Shown here piece after piece: positions 34,002 through 43,169 of a stretch of 64,000 nucleotides of DNA. A program made the translations under genes and the position numbers. Within the stretch, counting starts at the first letter, position 1; each line of letters opens with the position of its first letter. The notes beneath the pieces are model-generated. The model searched no databases. It saw only the letters and a program-made list of their open reading frames with translations, and was not told the DNA's origin. Source of the stretch: Vulcanimicrobiota bacterium (GTDB lineage: Bacteria > Vulcanimicrobiota > Xenobia > Xenobiales > JADMJV01); assembly GCA_017307785.1 (NCBI GenBank), contig JAFKGI010000017.1, positions 89,121 to 153,120 on the forward strand. The letters are read 5' to 3'.

Positions 34002-35666
34002 CTAGGCGGCCACCGGAATGGCGATGGTGAAGCAGGTTCCGCGGCCGGGCTGGCTGTCGCAGAGGAGCTTGCCGTCGAGTTTATTGACCACCAGGTCGTA
34101 GGCGATGGACAGCCCCTGACCGGTTCCCCGGCCCACCTCCTTGGTGGTAAAGAAGGGCTCGAACATCTTGGCCAGGGTTTCCTCGCTCATACCAACGCCG
34201 CTGTCTTGAATGAGAATCTCCACGTAGGCTTCCCGCAGCCGGGTCTGGATGGCGATTTCGCCTTTGTCGGTGGGGTCATCGCCGACCTTGTCCTGAATGG
34301 CGTGGGCCGCGTTGACCAGCAGATTGAGCAGCACCTGATTGAGCTCGGCCGGATAGCAGGGGGTGCGCGGCAGGCTCTCGTCCAGCTGCAGATTGAGGTC
34401 GGCCACATAGCGCCATTCGTTGCGCGCCAGGGTGGCGGTGGTGCGCACCAGCTCGTTGAGATCGGCGGCCGTCTTGGATTCTCCACCCGGATGGGAGAAA
34501 GCCTTGAGGGAGCGCACCAGTTCGGCCACGCGACCCAACCCTTCCAGCGACTGCTCGATGGCCAGCGGCACTTCCGTCTTGAGGTAGGCCATGTCCTGAG
34601 GAGAGCGCACCTCTTGCTCCATCAGTTCCTCGATTTCCTGAAAGGACTCCCGCAGAAAGCGGGTGTTGTCGCTGACGAACTGAATTGGCGTATTGATTTC
34701 GTGGGCGATGCCGGCGGCCAGCTGACCCACCGATTCCAGGCGCTGAGCGCGGGCCAGGTCGCCCAGGATTTGCTCGCGTTCCACGTAGGAATTTTCCAGA
34801 CTGCGGGTGCGTTCGCGCACCCGCTCTTCCAGCTCGGCGTTGAGCAACTGCAGCTGGGTGAAGGTCAGGTTCTGCTTGCGCAGGGTGCGGGCCAGAAAGA
34901 TCAACAGCAGCAAAGACACCACATACTGCAAAGCCACCAGAATGGTGCGCTGCTGAGCGCGCTGGCTCAAGAACTCGTGATAGCTCTTGGATAGAGCGGC
35001 CAGCGGCTTGGAGCGGTCGGTCAGCTTGTTGAGCTCGCGCAGCTCCAACGTCTGGTGGGGGTCAAGCTGTAGCAGCTGCATGATCTGGGAGACAAAGACT
35101 TTGACGGCCGGACCCACCGGCTGGTCGAGGCCGCGCAAGTCGCTCTCGATGGGCAGCCGGTAGTTGGAAGCCCCGTAGTGGTGATAGAGCATGGTTTCCA
35201 GCAGAATGTCCTTGAGCAGGCGCCGGTCCTCGCCGGAACTGTTTTCTAGCGCGTGGCTATAGGCCAGCGGCAGCGACTCCAGGGAACGGCGCAGGGCCCG
35301 CTTTTCCGTCTTGTACTTCTTGAGAGCGGCCGCGTCGCCGGCCGCCTCGGCTTTGAGAGCGGCCAGGCCCTTCATGATCTCGGGCCGGTGGGGGATCGTT
35401 CTCTTGAGCAGGCGATCCAGCTGATCGATGGAGGCGTCCACCTCCTGGGCGGACTCGTCGATCGTTTCGTAGTCCCAGGTCAGGCTGTTGTTGACCCGCA
35501 ACACCTCCTGCAGCAGGCCCTCGCGCTGGGCGGGGATGTCCTGAAGCAACGAGTTGATCTGTTGCTGATGGTCATAGCCGACATCGCGCGAGGCCCAGCC
35601 GCAGAGGGAGATTCCCACCAGCAAGAACAGCCCGAGCAATTTCTCTCGAAGAGTTATCACCTCCAC
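34002..35666 (-). CDS. Membrane-bound sensor histidine kinase, 554 aa
   Basis: An N-terminal membrane helix (LGLFLLVGISLCGWA) and a second at ~247-262 (VVSLLLLIFLARTL) bracket a ~220-residue, mostly helical periplasmic sensor region. A coiled coil then leads to HisKA (GQLAAGIAHEINTPIQF) and HATPase_c (LLNLLVNAAHAIQDK, DSGVGMSEE, FFTTKEVGRGTGQGLSIAYD). It is an NtrB-like kinase of the type that retains co-chaperone cues such as QFVSDN after the His. No response regulator is adjacent. It diverges from the efflux operon; GTG 35666 or 35660 starts it. Confidence 0.9.
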   Translation of the reverse strand: MEVITLREKLLGLFLLVGISLCGWASRDVGYDHQQQINSLLQDIPAQREGLLQEVLRVNNSLTWDYETIDESAQEVDASIDQLDRLLKRTIPHRPEIMKGLAALKAEAAGDAAALKKYKTEKRALRRSLESLPLAYSHALENSSGEDRRLLKDILLETMLYHHYGASNYRLPIESDLRGLDQPVGPAVKVFVSQIMQLLQLDPHQTLELRELNKLTDRSKPLAALSKSYHEFLSQRAQQRTILVALQYVVSLLLLIFLARTLRKQNLTFTQLQLLNAELEERVRERTRSLENSYVEREQILGDLARAQRLESVGQLAAGIAHEINTPIQFVSDNTRFLRESFQEIEELMEQEVRSPQDMAYLKTEVPLAIEQSLEGLGRVAELVRSLKAFSHPGGESKTAADLNELVRTTATLARNEWRYVADLNLQLDESLPRTPCYPAELNQVLLNLLVNAAHAIQDKVGDDPTDKGEIAIQTRLREAYVEILIQDSGVGMSEETLAKMFEPFFTTKEVGRGTGQGLSIAYDLVVNKLDGKLLCDSQPGRGTCFTIAIPVAA

Positions 35667-35722
35667 TCCATCGGCCGTGGTGGTTTCCTGTTATAGAGCC
35701 AAAGGTCGCTTTTCTTGAAATC

Positions 35723-35751
35723 TTGACCTTGTTAAACACGTGTTTTAAACT
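35723..35751 (+). promoter_or_regulatory. Promoter with embedded palindromic operator for the efflux operon
   Basis: TTGACC (35723-35728) and TAAACT (35746-35751) are 17 bases apart. AAACACGTGTTT, a perfect 12-bp palindrome (35734-35745), fills the spacer, where a bound repressor would block RNA polymerase. The TetR-type protein encoded at the end of the operon is the natural candidate. The -10 ends 8 bases before the ATG at 35760. Confidence 0.6.
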
Positions 35752-35759
35752 GACGTCAA

Positions 35760-37022
35760 ATGGACAAGCGTGTTTTGCTGATCGTGCCCGTCGCTCTGCT
35801 GGGTTTCGCCCTCTGGAAAACTCCCTCGGAGGCGCCCAAGATCTCCGGCTTCTTCGAGAATCAGCCGACCCTGGTGTCTTCCCGGGTGCAAGGACGGGTC
35901 AAGCGCCTGGCCGTGCGCGAAGGAGATACGGTGCAGGCCGGCCAGTTGTTGATCGAGCTGGAAAGCCAGACCAGTCAGGCCGAGCTGGAGTCCCTGCAGC
36001 GCCAGGCGGAACAGGCCCGGCAACAGTATCTGGAAGTGCAGGCCGGCACCCGGCCCGAGGAAATCCGCCGCCAGCAGGCGGTGGTCGAAGAGCTGGAGGC
36101 CAACTACCAGAAGCTGGCCAACGGAGCTCGCAGCGAGGAAATCGCCCAGGCCCGGGCCGCCGAGCGCGCCGCCCAGGCCGGCTATGCCCGGGCTCAGCGC
36201 GGCCTGACCGCCGAGGAACGGGCCCAGTTGAAGGCTCGGGTGGATTCGGCTGCGGCTGAAGAACGGGTGACGGCCGCCGAAGTCGAGCGCTTTCGCCCCC
36301 TCTGGGAGAAAGAGGAGATCAGTCGTCAGGACTTTGACCGCAAAACGGCCACCGCCGAGAGAGCCCGCCAGAGCCGCAAGGACGCCGAAGAAGCCTACTT
36401 GCGGGCGCAGCGCGGCACCCCTCGCGAAGAATTGGAGCAAAGCCGTCAGCAATGGCTGCAGGCCCGCGCCGCCTGGGAGCTGCTGGCCCACGGCACGCGC
36501 CCCGAAGAAGTGCGGGCGGCGGCCGCTCGGGTCGAGCAGGCCCGAGCCCAGCTCGATCAGTTGCGCAATGGAGACACACGCGAGCAGCGGGCCCAGAAGC
36601 GGGCGGCCATGCAGGCCGCCCAGGCCAGCTTGCGCAGTCAGCGCGACCGGGTGGACGAGCGCCTGGTCAAGGCGGTGGAAGGGGGGCAGGTGGAGCGGAT
36701 TCCCGTGGCCGTGGGAGATCTGGTCAATCCCGGCGCTACTCTGCTGCGCCTGGCCAACCCGCGCGACGTGTGGATCCGCGTCTATGTGCCGGAAGCAAAA
36801 CTCGCTCACATCCAGGTGGGCGGCCCGGTGCAAATTCAGGTGGACGGACTGGGCGCGCAGCTGAAAGGCCATATCGAAAGCATCAACACCCGGGGTGAGT
36901 TCAAGCCGGCCAACCTGCAGTCCAGCGAAGAGCGCGCCCGCCAGGTCTTCGGTGTGAAAGTGCGTCTGGACCAGCCCGATGAGCGGGTCAAGCCGGGTCT
37001 CTATGCCGACGTGAAGCTATGA
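35760..37022 (+). CDS. HlyD/YbhG-like membrane fusion protein of an ABC exporter
   Basis: A short N-terminal membrane anchor ([14 protein letters not shown]) precedes a split biotinyl-lipoyl domain ([29 protein letters not shown], and later [24 protein letters not shown]). Between them a long Gln/Arg/Ala-rich coiled-coil hairpin spans ~70-310. It should bridge the inner-membrane ABC transporter to an outer-membrane channel. At 420 aa it is longer than E. coli YbhG because of the coiled coil. No ribosome site precedes the ATG, consistent with a leaderless start. The stop overlaps the ATPase start (ATGA). Confidence 0.88.
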   Translation: MDKRVLLIVPVALLGFALWKTPSEAPKISGFFENQPTLVSSRVQGRVKRLAVREGDTVQAGQLLIELESQTSQAELESLQRQAEQARQQYLEVQAGTRPEEIRRQQAVVEELEANYQKLANGARSEEIAQARAAERAAQAGYARAQRGLTAEERAQLKARVDSAAAEERVTAAEVERFRPLWEKEEISRQDFDRKTATAERARQSRKDAEEAYLRAQRGTPREELEQSRQQWLQARAAWELLAHGTRPEEVRAAAARVEQARAQLDQLRNGDTREQRAQKRAAMQAAQASLRSQRDRVDERLVKAVEGGQVERIPVAVGDLVNPGATLLRLANPRDVWIRVYVPEAKLAHIQVGGPVQIQVDGLGAQLKGHIESINTRGEFKPANLQSSEERARQVFGVKVRLDQPDERVKPGLYADVKL

Positions 37023-37927
37023 ACGCTATCGAGACGCGCGGCTTAACTCGCAAGTTCGGCGATTTCACGGCCGTCGACGGCCTGGATCTGCAAGTCGAGC
37101 GCGGCTCCATTTTCGGCTTCCTGGGCCCCAACGGCAGCGGCAAAAGCACCGCCATCCGTATGCTCAGCGGCTTGCTGGAGCCCACCGCCGGAGAGGCCGT
37201 GGTGCTGGGCCGCGACGTGCAAAAGGACCCGGAAGGGGTCAAGCGCTCCATCGGTTACATGAACCAGGCCTTCAGCCTGTATCGCGATCTGACCGTGCGC
37301 GAGAACCTGAACTTCTTCGGGCGTATCTACGGGCTGCGGGGCGAGCACTTGAGTCGGCGCCAGCGCGAAGTGGTGAACCTGGTGGGTCTGGAAAAATACC
37401 TGGATCGCCGCAGCGGCCAGCTTTCCGGCGGTTGGAAGCAGCGGCTGGCGCTGGCCGCCGCCCTCATCCACGAGCCGGAGCTGGTCTTTCTGGACGAGCC
37501 CACGGCCGGCATCGATCCGGTGGCCCGTCGCGATCTTTGGGACCTTCTTTTTGACCTGGCCGGGCGCGGCAAGACCCTGTTCGTGACCACACACTACATG
37601 GACGAAGCCGAGCGCTGCAACGAAATTGCCTACATCTACCTTTCCCGCTTGATGGTCAAAGGCACCCCGGCCCAGCTGAAAGCCCGCCCCGAGGTCACCC
37701 CGCCGGGCACGCGCCGGGTGGCCGTGCTCAGCGATCAGCCGGCCCAGACGCTGGCCCAGCTGCGCCAGCAGAAATGGGCGCTGGACGCTACCCTGGTGGA
37801 GTCGGAGATCCACATTCTGCTGGCGGCGGACACCCCCCAGGAACGACTCGAGGCGCTGGGGCGGGTGCGCGACATCGAGCCTTCGCTGGAAGACGTCTTC
37901 GTGGCCCTGACGCGGGCGGCCGCATGA
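37019..37927 (+). CDS. ABC transporter ATP-binding protein (YbhF-like)
   Basis: The ABC nucleotide-binding domain is complete: Walker [11 protein letters not shown]-loop [13 protein letters not shown], signature [12 protein letters not shown], Walker [13 protein letters not shown] and the H-loop His in [12 protein letters not shown]-terminal extension of ~80 residues is typical of drug or polymer exporters of the ABC-2 class. It powers the permease encoded next. Its ATG overlaps the fusion-protein stop and its TGA overlaps the permease ATG. E. coli YbhF fuses two such domains; this protein has one. Confidence 0.93.
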   Translation: MNAIETRGLTRKFGDFTAVDGLDLQVERGSIFGFLGPNGSGKSTAIRMLSGLLEPTAGEAVVLGRDVQKDPEGVKRSIGYMNQAFSLYRDLTVRENLNFFGRIYGLRGEHLSRRQREVVNLVGLEKYLDRRSGQLSGGWKQRLALAAALIHEPELVFLDEPTAGIDPVARRDLWDLLFDLAGRGKTLFVTTHYMDEAERCNEIAYIYLSRLMVKGTPAQLKARPEVTPPGTRRVAVLSDQPAQTLAQLRQQKWALDATLVESEIHILLAADTPQERLEALGRVRDIEPSLEDVFVALTRAAA

Positions 37928-38988
37928 AGCTGTGGCGCGACATTCTGGACATGGCCTACAAAGAGACGCTGCACATCCGGCGCGACATCTCCACGGCGTT
38001 TTTCGCCTTGCTGCTGCCCATGATGCAGTTGACCTTGTTTGGCTTCGCCATCGACTTCGACGTGCGCCAGGTGGCCACGGTGGTGGTGGATTTCGATCAG
38101 AGCCGGGAAAGTCGCGAATACGTGCAGTCGCTGCAGAACACGGAGAATCTGCGGGTCGTGGCCTACCTGAGTTCCCCGGACGAAGCCCTGGAGCGCATTC
38201 GCCGGGGCACGGCCCGGGTGGCTCTGGTTATCCCCCCGGACTTCTCCCGGGCCGAGAAACCGCAGGTGGCGGTGGTGATCGACGGCTCCGACAGCCAGGT
38301 GGCCAATCCGGCCCGCCTGGCGGTGCTCAAGCCCCAGAGCGACCCGGCGGTGGACGTGCGCGTGGAAATGCTCTACAACCCCAACAACCGCACCGAGGTC
38401 TACACCATTCCGGGCCTGCTGGGCATCATTTTGCAGTTGGTGACGGTGGCCCTCACCTCATTTTCGTTGGTGCGCGAGCGCGAGCAAGGCACGCTGGAGC
38501 AGCTGATGGTCTCGCCGGTCAGCCGCCTGGGACTCATGCTGGGCAAGATTGCCCCCTATTTCTGCCTGGCCATGATCGAACTGGTGCTGGTAATTCTGGC
38601 CGCCCGCGTCGTCTTCGACACCCCCCTGCGCGGCAGCTTTCTCTTGATGTGGTTGCTCTCGGTGCCCTTCGTGCTGGCCGGCTTGTCACTGGGGCTGGCC
38701 ATTTCCACGGTGGCCCAGAATCAGGCCCAGGCGATGCAGCTGACCATGCTGACCTTCCTACCCTCGGTGCTGCTCTCGGGCTATCTGGCCCCGCGCGAGA
38801 CCCTGCCGCTGCCGCTGCACCTGCTCTCCAATCTGATTCCCGTGACCTGGTACATCCAGATCACCCGGGGGATTATGGTGCGCGGGGCGGGCATGGGGGA
38901 TTTGTGGGCGCCGTTCTTGGGCCTGTGCACCATCACCTGTGTGCTGGTGGCGTTTTCCACCAGCCGTTTCCGGAAAAGCTCGGGATAG
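37924..38988 (+). CDS. ABC-2 type permease (YbhR/YbhS-like)
   Basis: The protein has the ABC-2 plan: one N-terminal membrane helix ([21 protein letters not shown]), a ~140-residue periplasmic domain ([20 protein letters not shown] to [15 protein letters not shown]), then five more helices starting at [20 protein letters not shown], and the conserved segment [18 protein letters not shown]. Only one permease gene is present, so it should act as a homodimer, unlike the YbhS/YbhR pair in E. coli. ATG 37924 overlaps the ATPase stop. Confidence 0.92.
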   Translation: MKLWRDILDMAYKETLHIRRDISTAFFALLLPMMQLTLFGFAIDFDVRQVATVVVDFDQSRESREYVQSLQNTENLRVVAYLSSPDEALERIRRGTARVALVIPPDFSRAEKPQVAVVIDGSDSQVANPARLAVLKPQSDPAVDVRVEMLYNPNNRTEVYTIPGLLGIILQLVTVALTSFSLVREREQGTLEQLMVSPVSRLGLMLGKIAPYFCLAMIELVLVILAARVVFDTPLRGSFLLMWLLSVPFVLAGLSLGLAISTVAQNQAQAMQLTMLTFLPSVLLSGYLAPRETLPLPLHLLSNLIPVTWYIQITRGIMVRGAGMGDLWAPFLGLCTITCVLVAFSTSRFRKSSG

Positions 38989-38991
38989 TCG

Positions 38992-39627
38992 ATGCGCAAA
39001 GGACAGGAAGAAGAAACGCGCGCCCGCCTGCTCGAGGCGGCCGCCGAAGTGTTCGCTGAAGTGGGCTATCATGCCGCCACCATCCGCCAGATTTGTGGCC
39101 GGGCCCAGGCCAACGTGGCTCTGGTCAACTACCATTTTGGCGACAAAAGCGAGCTCTACGAAGCGGTAGTGCATTCGCTGCTACGCGATTCGGCCGTGCT
39201 CGAAGTGCAGGAACGCTTGAGTCGTCCCGACCTCAGCCCCGAGCAGACCCTGCGTGAAGTCATTCACCTGCGGCTGCGCGGCATCTTGCACCACGAGCGC
39301 CACAGCTGGCATCTACGCCTGCTGTGCCACGAAATGGCCAACCCCTCGCCGGCCGCCGCCCGCGTCCAGCAGCTTTTTCTGCAGCCCATCGCGGCTCGCG
39401 CCTCCCAGCTGGTGGGAGAGATCCTGGGTTTGCCGGCCGACCATCCCAAGACCCGCCTGTGTCTCTTCAGCATTGCCGGCCAGGTTCTCTTCCACGTGCT
39501 TAGCTTCACGGCGCTGGGCAAGCTGAGCGGTCGGCCGGCCATCACCGAGGCCGAGTGCGAAGTGCTGGCCGACCACATCAGCGAGTTCTCCCTGGCCTAC
39601 CTGAATTTAGGGAAAATTTCAGAGTAG
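38992..39627 (+). CDS. TetR-family repressor (CecR/YbiH-like)
   Basis: The N-terminal helix-turn-helix is ARLLEAAAEVFAEVGYHAATIRQICGRAQANVALVNYHFGDKSELYEAV. The C-terminal ligand domain carries HLRLLCHEMANPSPA, the mark of the CecR (YbiH) subfamily, which controls ybhGFSR-type exporters. It lies three bases after the permease stop, so it is the last gene of the exporter operon and probably represses it through the palindrome at 35734-35745. The ligand is unknown; drugs are typical for the family. Confidence 0.92.
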   Translation: MRKGQEEETRARLLEAAAEVFAEVGYHAATIRQICGRAQANVALVNYHFGDKSELYEAVVHSLLRDSAVLEVQERLSRPDLSPEQTLREVIHLRLRGILHHERHSWHLRLLCHEMANPSPAAARVQQLFLQPIAARASQLVGEILGLPADHPKTRLCLFSIAGQVLFHVLSFTALGKLSGRPAITEAECEVLADHISEFSLAYLNLGKISE

Positions 39628-39632
39628 CCGCC

Positions 39633-39638
39633 TAGACT
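39633..39638 (+). promoter_or_regulatory. Putative -10 box (TAGACT) for a leaderless mRNA
   Basis: TAGACT ends 6 bases before the ATG at 39645, which has no Shine-Dalgarno sequence. No clear -35 is seen. Confidence 0.4.
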
Positions 39639-39644
39639 GGCTGT

Positions 39645-39980
39645 ATGAACGTTTCCGGCTATTTCAAGAACCTCTACAGCTCCACCACCATGGGAGCCAG
39701 CACCACCTTTCGCGACATCCGTCACGAGCTGGGCAGCAATCGTTTTGAAGATTATTGCGCCGACAAGCTGGACCTGGGCGTGGGCTACTACGGCAACATC
39801 GAGAAGTATCAGCAGAATCAGCCCCTGATCGCGGCCGAAGCGGAAAAGCACCCGGTGGCCCGATTGGGCTTTAACGCGCTGGGAACGTCGCTCGGCGTGG
39901 TCGGCGGACTGTTCGGCGGCATCCACGGGTTCTGCGTGGGCGTGGTCGGTCGTCACAGCCTCGACGGCCAGGGCTACTAA
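39645..39980 (+). CDS. Small hypothetical protein with Gly-rich hydrophobic C-terminus
   Basis: This 111-aa protein has a polar, aromatic N-terminal half (GYFKNLYSSTTMGASTTFRDIRHELG) and a hydrophobic Gly-rich segment near the end (LGTSLGVVGGLFGGIHGFCVGVVG) that could insert in or lie on a membrane. I recognise no family. It converges with the 408-aa gene, overlapping by 4 bases at the stops. It follows the TetR gene by 17 bases but has its own apparent -10 box. Confidence 0.6.
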   Translation: MNVSGYFKNLYSSTTMGASTTFRDIRHELGSNRFEDYCADKLDLGVGYYGNIEKYQQNQPLIAAEAEKHPVARLGFNALGTSLGVVGGLFGGIHGFCVGVVGRHSLDGQGY

Positions 39981-41203
39981 CTTCGTCTTTTCAGAAGGTC
40001 TTTGAGTCGGGCCAGATCGCGGTCCAGGTGGGCCAGTAGCTGATCGCTCTGGCCACTGCCCCAGATCAGCGCGCCCAGACTTCCCACCAGCATGCAGACG
40101 CCCAGCGGCGGCATCCAGGCCGTCAAGGCCAGGCCACTGCCCAGCGCCACCAGCGGCGCCCGATTGCTGCTGCTCTGCGCCGGTTCCTCCATGACCCCGC
40201 GCGGCACCTGAGCGTGACGGACCAGCAGCTGGGTCAGCTTCACGGCGGCTCGCGCGCGGGCGGCACGTGGACCCCGCAAAATCAGGCGAAAGCTGCTCAG
40301 ATCCAAGGGCAACCCGGAAGCCGAGATATAGGCCGAGCAGGAAACGATACCCGGCGTCAGGTCCATCTCTTCCCGGTCCACCACCACTCCGTCGGAAATC
40401 CAGTAAATCATGCTGGGGGTGGGCAGCGGTTTCCAGCCGGTGGCGGTGGCGCGGAAGTGGGCCGACACCAGGCAGGCCAGTGAAATTCTTCCCCAAACCC
40501 GGGGCACCGAATGCACGCGAGGCACCAGCGCGCCCGGCTGAGAGACCGATTGGAAGGTGGATTCGGGCAGCGGCAGTTCGGCCAGGTCCGGATCGTCGTT
40601 GAGGTCCGAGTAAAAGGGAAAGGCGGTGGGGGAGAGACCGTGCTGCGGGCAGCGCTGCAGGCCTTGAATGGGGCGGCCGTCCACCAGCAGGGGCACGGGA
40701 CACAGGAAGGCTCGACTGGTCAAGACCTGCAAGAGCTCGGCGTTCCAGCGGGCCGAGGTATCGTTGGGCGAAATCTTCAGGAAGAAGTTGGGCCCCGCCG
40801 GACCGGCCTCCTCGCTCCACTGGTTGCGATAGGTCCAGCTGCGCGGCTGGCCCGGCCAGCCGCACTCAAAGGTGCAGTTCTGCACCGCCAGGCTCCATAG
40901 ACCGCGCTTCAGGTGCTGCCAGGCGCGATTCTGCTCGCGCGGAATGCGCCCGAAAAGCACCGGCAGGTCGGGAAACTCTTGTTCTTCGGGCTGGAATTCG
41001 ATCAGCGTGTAGCGGCGCAAAAGACGCACCGAGATGCCCGCCACACCCGCCACCACGGCCGCCTGGACAATCTTGAGAACCCAGAAGCTGGGGTCGGGAA
41101 ACTGGTAGGTGGCCAGCTTTTCCAGCGCTTTTTCGGGGTCCAGGCTGAAGACGCCGCTGGAATCCAGCTGTGCTTCCTCGATCAGCTGGTCGATTTCTTG
41201 CAT
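39977..41203 (-). CDS. Hypothetical protein with C-terminal membrane helices, 408 aa
   Basis: The N-terminal phrase FSLDPEKALEKLATYQFPDPSFWVLKIVQAAVVAGV resembles the helix that opens GHKL-type ATPase folds in some chaperone-like families, but I see no DxGxG box, so ATP binding is doubtful. A large mixed domain follows. Two membrane helices near the C-terminus (LVALGSGLALTAWMPPLG and CMLVGSLGALIWG) precede a basic tail. It starts immediately after the stop of the exported 134-aa gene, so the two form an operon. Confidence 0.6.
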   Translation of the reverse strand: MQEIDQLIEEAQLDSSGVFSLDPEKALEKLATYQFPDPSFWVLKIVQAAVVAGVAGISVRLLRRYTLIEFQPEEQEFPDLPVLFGRIPREQNRAWQHLKRGLWSLAVQNCTFECGWPGQPRSWTYRNQWSEEAGPAGPNFFLKISPNDTSARWNAELLQVLTSRAFLCPVPLLVDGRPIQGLQRCPQHGLSPTAFPFYSDLNDDPDLAELPLPESTFQSVSQPGALVPRVHSVPRVWGRISLACLVSAHFRATATGWKPLPTPSMIYWISDGVVVDREEMDLTPGIVSCSAYISASGLPLDLSSFRLILRGPRAARARAAVKLTQLLVRHAQVPRGVMEEPAQSSSNRAPLVALGSGLALTAWMPPLGVCMLVGSLGALIWGSGQSDQLLAHLDRDLARLKDLLKRRS

Positions 41204-41608
41204 TCAGTTGATCTTCAGGTCGGCTTTGAGGTCGACGTCCCATTCGCCGTCCTTGCCCTGCACCAGAAAGTGAATCTGGTTGCCGGTCACGGTGAACTCC
41301 TTGACCATCTTCAAAACGCTGCGCCCACCCGCGCTTAGAGGCTTGACCGGGGACCGCAGGTTGAGCCCCTCCAGGTCCTTCAGGGCCACCGTCTTGGGGG
41401 TCGGCCCGTCCTTCAGATAAAAAGTCAGCCCGCCCAGCCACTCGGTCTTCTGCTCATCGGAAAAACAGTCCACGTGATAGCCGTTGATCCCCTTCTTGGG
41501 ATCCGACCACTCCACCGTATAGCCCTTGATGCTCTTGGCGCGCAGAGTGTGCCAGGTATCGGCGGCCGCAACGCCGGCCAGGAGTAGGGCAAGGACGAGA
41601 AAACGCAT
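41204..41608 (-). CDS. Exported hypothetical protein, 134 aa
   Basis: ATG 41608 has GAAGGT upstream and opens a signal peptide (MRFLVLALLLAGVAAA). The frame is open farther 5' but without a signal. The mature ~118 residues are beta-rich and Lys/Asp-rich (WHTLRAKSIKGYTVEWSDPK, ALKDLEGLNLRSPVKPLS). I recognise no family. Its stop is directly followed by the ATG of the 408-aa membrane protein, implying a shared function at the envelope. Confidence 0.6.
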   Translation of the reverse strand: MRFLVLALLLAGVAAADTWHTLRAKSIKGYTVEWSDPKKGINGYHVDCFSDEQKTEWLGGLTFYLKDGPTPKTVALKDLEGLNLRSPVKPLSAGGRSVLKMVKEFTVTGNQIHFLVQGKDGEWDVDLKADLKIN

Positions 41609-41706
41609 GTCCGGACCTTCGCACTCTCGACCGGCCAATCTTTTTTTCTCAGACCCCTTTAGCCGCCTTTCCCTCGGACCGATAACCATGGGGCGGAGGA
41701 TTGAAC

Positions 41707-42933
41707 ATGCGGAAAAGACGACGGGGTTACGCACTTTTACTGGTTTTGGGAGTGGTCACCATCTGGTCCATCACGGTGGTGGCCATGGCCGCCACCGCTC
41801 AGGCCAGCCTGGGGGCCGCCTGCCGAACCAACGAGAGCATTCAGGCCATGTATATCGCCGAGACGGGAGTGGCCACGGCCGACCTGGCTCTGCGCGATGA
41901 CCACAGCTACGCCGGGGAAAGCAAGAAGATCGGCGACGTCAGTTATGTCAGCAAGGTCTACCAGGCTCCCGGCCCCGCTCCCAACGGCGCCGTTATTCCG
42001 GCCAACTGCGTCTATGTGCTCAGCTCGGGCACTTCCGGCGGCAGCGTCCGCACGGTGGGTGCGCTACTGCGCCTGGGCGCCGCCGCCAAGCCCATCCAAG
42101 GCGGCTACGTGGTGGACAAGCTTTCGCTGACGGCTGCCTCCTGGATCGATTCCTATTCCTCCACCGAAGGTCTCTACAGCCTGCGCACCGCCCATGACAA
42201 CGGCGACGTGGTCACTAACTCGGTCAACCCCGGCAGCATTCAGCTGTTGTTGGCTTCGCGCATCGCCGGCACCGCCTTCGTCGGACCCAAAGGCCAGCTC
42301 TCCGGACCGACCGCCAACTTCACTTCCACCCTCAACACCCCCGACGTCGCCTGGATGGACCCCACCAGCACCATCGACGCTCAGCAGTCGCAAGTCACTC
42401 CGCTGCAGGTGCCCGCCGTGGTGGTGCCCGACCTGGGAGGCAGCCGCGGCGACATTTCCCGCGTGCTGCCCGGTGTCACCACCCTCGACCCCGGCACCTA
42501 CGGTTCCGTCTCCACCGCCGCCCTGGGACAGGTGCGCCTCAATCCCGGCACTTACGTCTTCGACTCGCTCAACGTGTTGGCCGGAAGCATCGTGACCAAC
42601 GGGCCTGTCAAAATCTACATCAAAACTCGAGCTCAGGTCGGAGTCGGGGGACTGGCCAACACAACCCTCAAGCCCTCCAACATGATTCTCATCCTGGCCG
42701 ACGGTGCCAACAGCACCGTCGCCGGTGGTTCCCAGGCCGCGGCCGTCATCTACGGACCCAAAGCCGACATCAACATTGTGGGAGGCAACGATATTTACGG
42801 CGCCGTGATCGGCAAAACCGTCTCCGTGCTGGCCGGCAGCCGCCTCCACTTCGACGAAGACCTCAAAACGCTCAAATTCGACCCCAGCAACGGCGCCAGC
42901 AAAGGTGGCGTACTGGTCATGCAGCGCTTCTAA
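41707..42933 (+). CDS. PilX-like type IV pilus-associated protein, 408 aa
   Basis: A basic N-terminus and one membrane helix (RKRRRGYALLLVLGVVTIWSITVVAMAATAQ) are followed by IQAMYIAETGVATADLAL, the pattern of PilX/minor-pilin-like proteins. The prepilin peptidase Gly is present before the helix, but the usual Phe-Thr-Leu is replaced. The C-terminal half is a beta-rich domain like those found on exported PilX-type proteins (VKIYIKTRAQVGVGG, MILILADG, AAVIYGPKADINIVGGNDIYGAVIGKTVSV). Start ATG 41707 has GGAGGA six bases upstream. It may be a minor pilin or adhesin for the PilT-driven pilus. Confidence 0.75.
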   Translation: MRKRRRGYALLLVLGVVTIWSITVVAMAATAQASLGAACRTNESIQAMYIAETGVATADLALRDDHSYAGESKKIGDVSYVSKVYQAPGPAPNGAVIPANCVYVLSSGTSGGSVRTVGALLRLGAAAKPIQGGYVVDKLSLTAASWIDSYSSTEGLYSLRTAHDNGDVVTNSVNPGSIQLLLASRIAGTAFVGPKGQLSGPTANFTSTLNTPDVAWMDPTSTIDAQQSQVTPLQVPAVVVPDLGGSRGDISRVLPGVTTLDPGTYGSVSTAALGQVRLNPGTYVFDSLNVLAGSIVTNGPVKIYIKTRAQVGVGGLANTTLKPSNMILILADGANSTVAGGSQAAAVIYGPKADINIVGGNDIYGAVIGKTVSVLAGSRLHFDEDLKTLKFDPSNGASKGGVLVMQRF

Positions 42934-42936
42934 AAG

Positions 42937-43095
42937 CTAGCGGAGTTTGCGGCCCGTTGCCGTGGTGGAAATGCCCTTCTGGCTGAAGGCTAGCGTGCCG
43001 CGTCCGCAGCTCTGGCACGTCGTCCACTGCAGCAACGACAAAGAAACCTCCGGGACATACCTGAGGATCTCCCCGCAATGAATGCAACAACTCAT
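42937..43095 (-). CDS. Very small zinc-ribbon protein, 52 aa
   Basis: A short frame, read on the minus strand, starts at ATG 43095 with GGGAAG eight bases upstream. It contains CIHCG near the N-terminus and CQSCG at residues 27-31, two CxxC pairs 20 residues apart. This is the spacing of small rubredoxin-like or zinc-ribbon proteins. It ends in a basic tail (TATGRKLR). It fills the otherwise empty gap between the PilX-like gene and a TetR gene. The function is unknown. Confidence 0.65.
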   Translation of the reverse strand: MSCCIHCGEILRYVPEVSLSLLQWTTCQSCGRGTLAFSQKGISTTATGRKLR

Positions 43096-43169
43096 GAAGT
43101 GGTCTTCCCAAAATTGAAAAAAATTCCTGCCAGATCCCCTTTGGCAGTGCCCAGTCTATCCAATCAGAC

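Noticed and set aside
42917..43111. Another minus-strand frame of 64 codons over the zinc-ribbon gene
   Set aside because: It reads as low-complexity sequence. The frame with two CxxC pairs and a better start fits far better.
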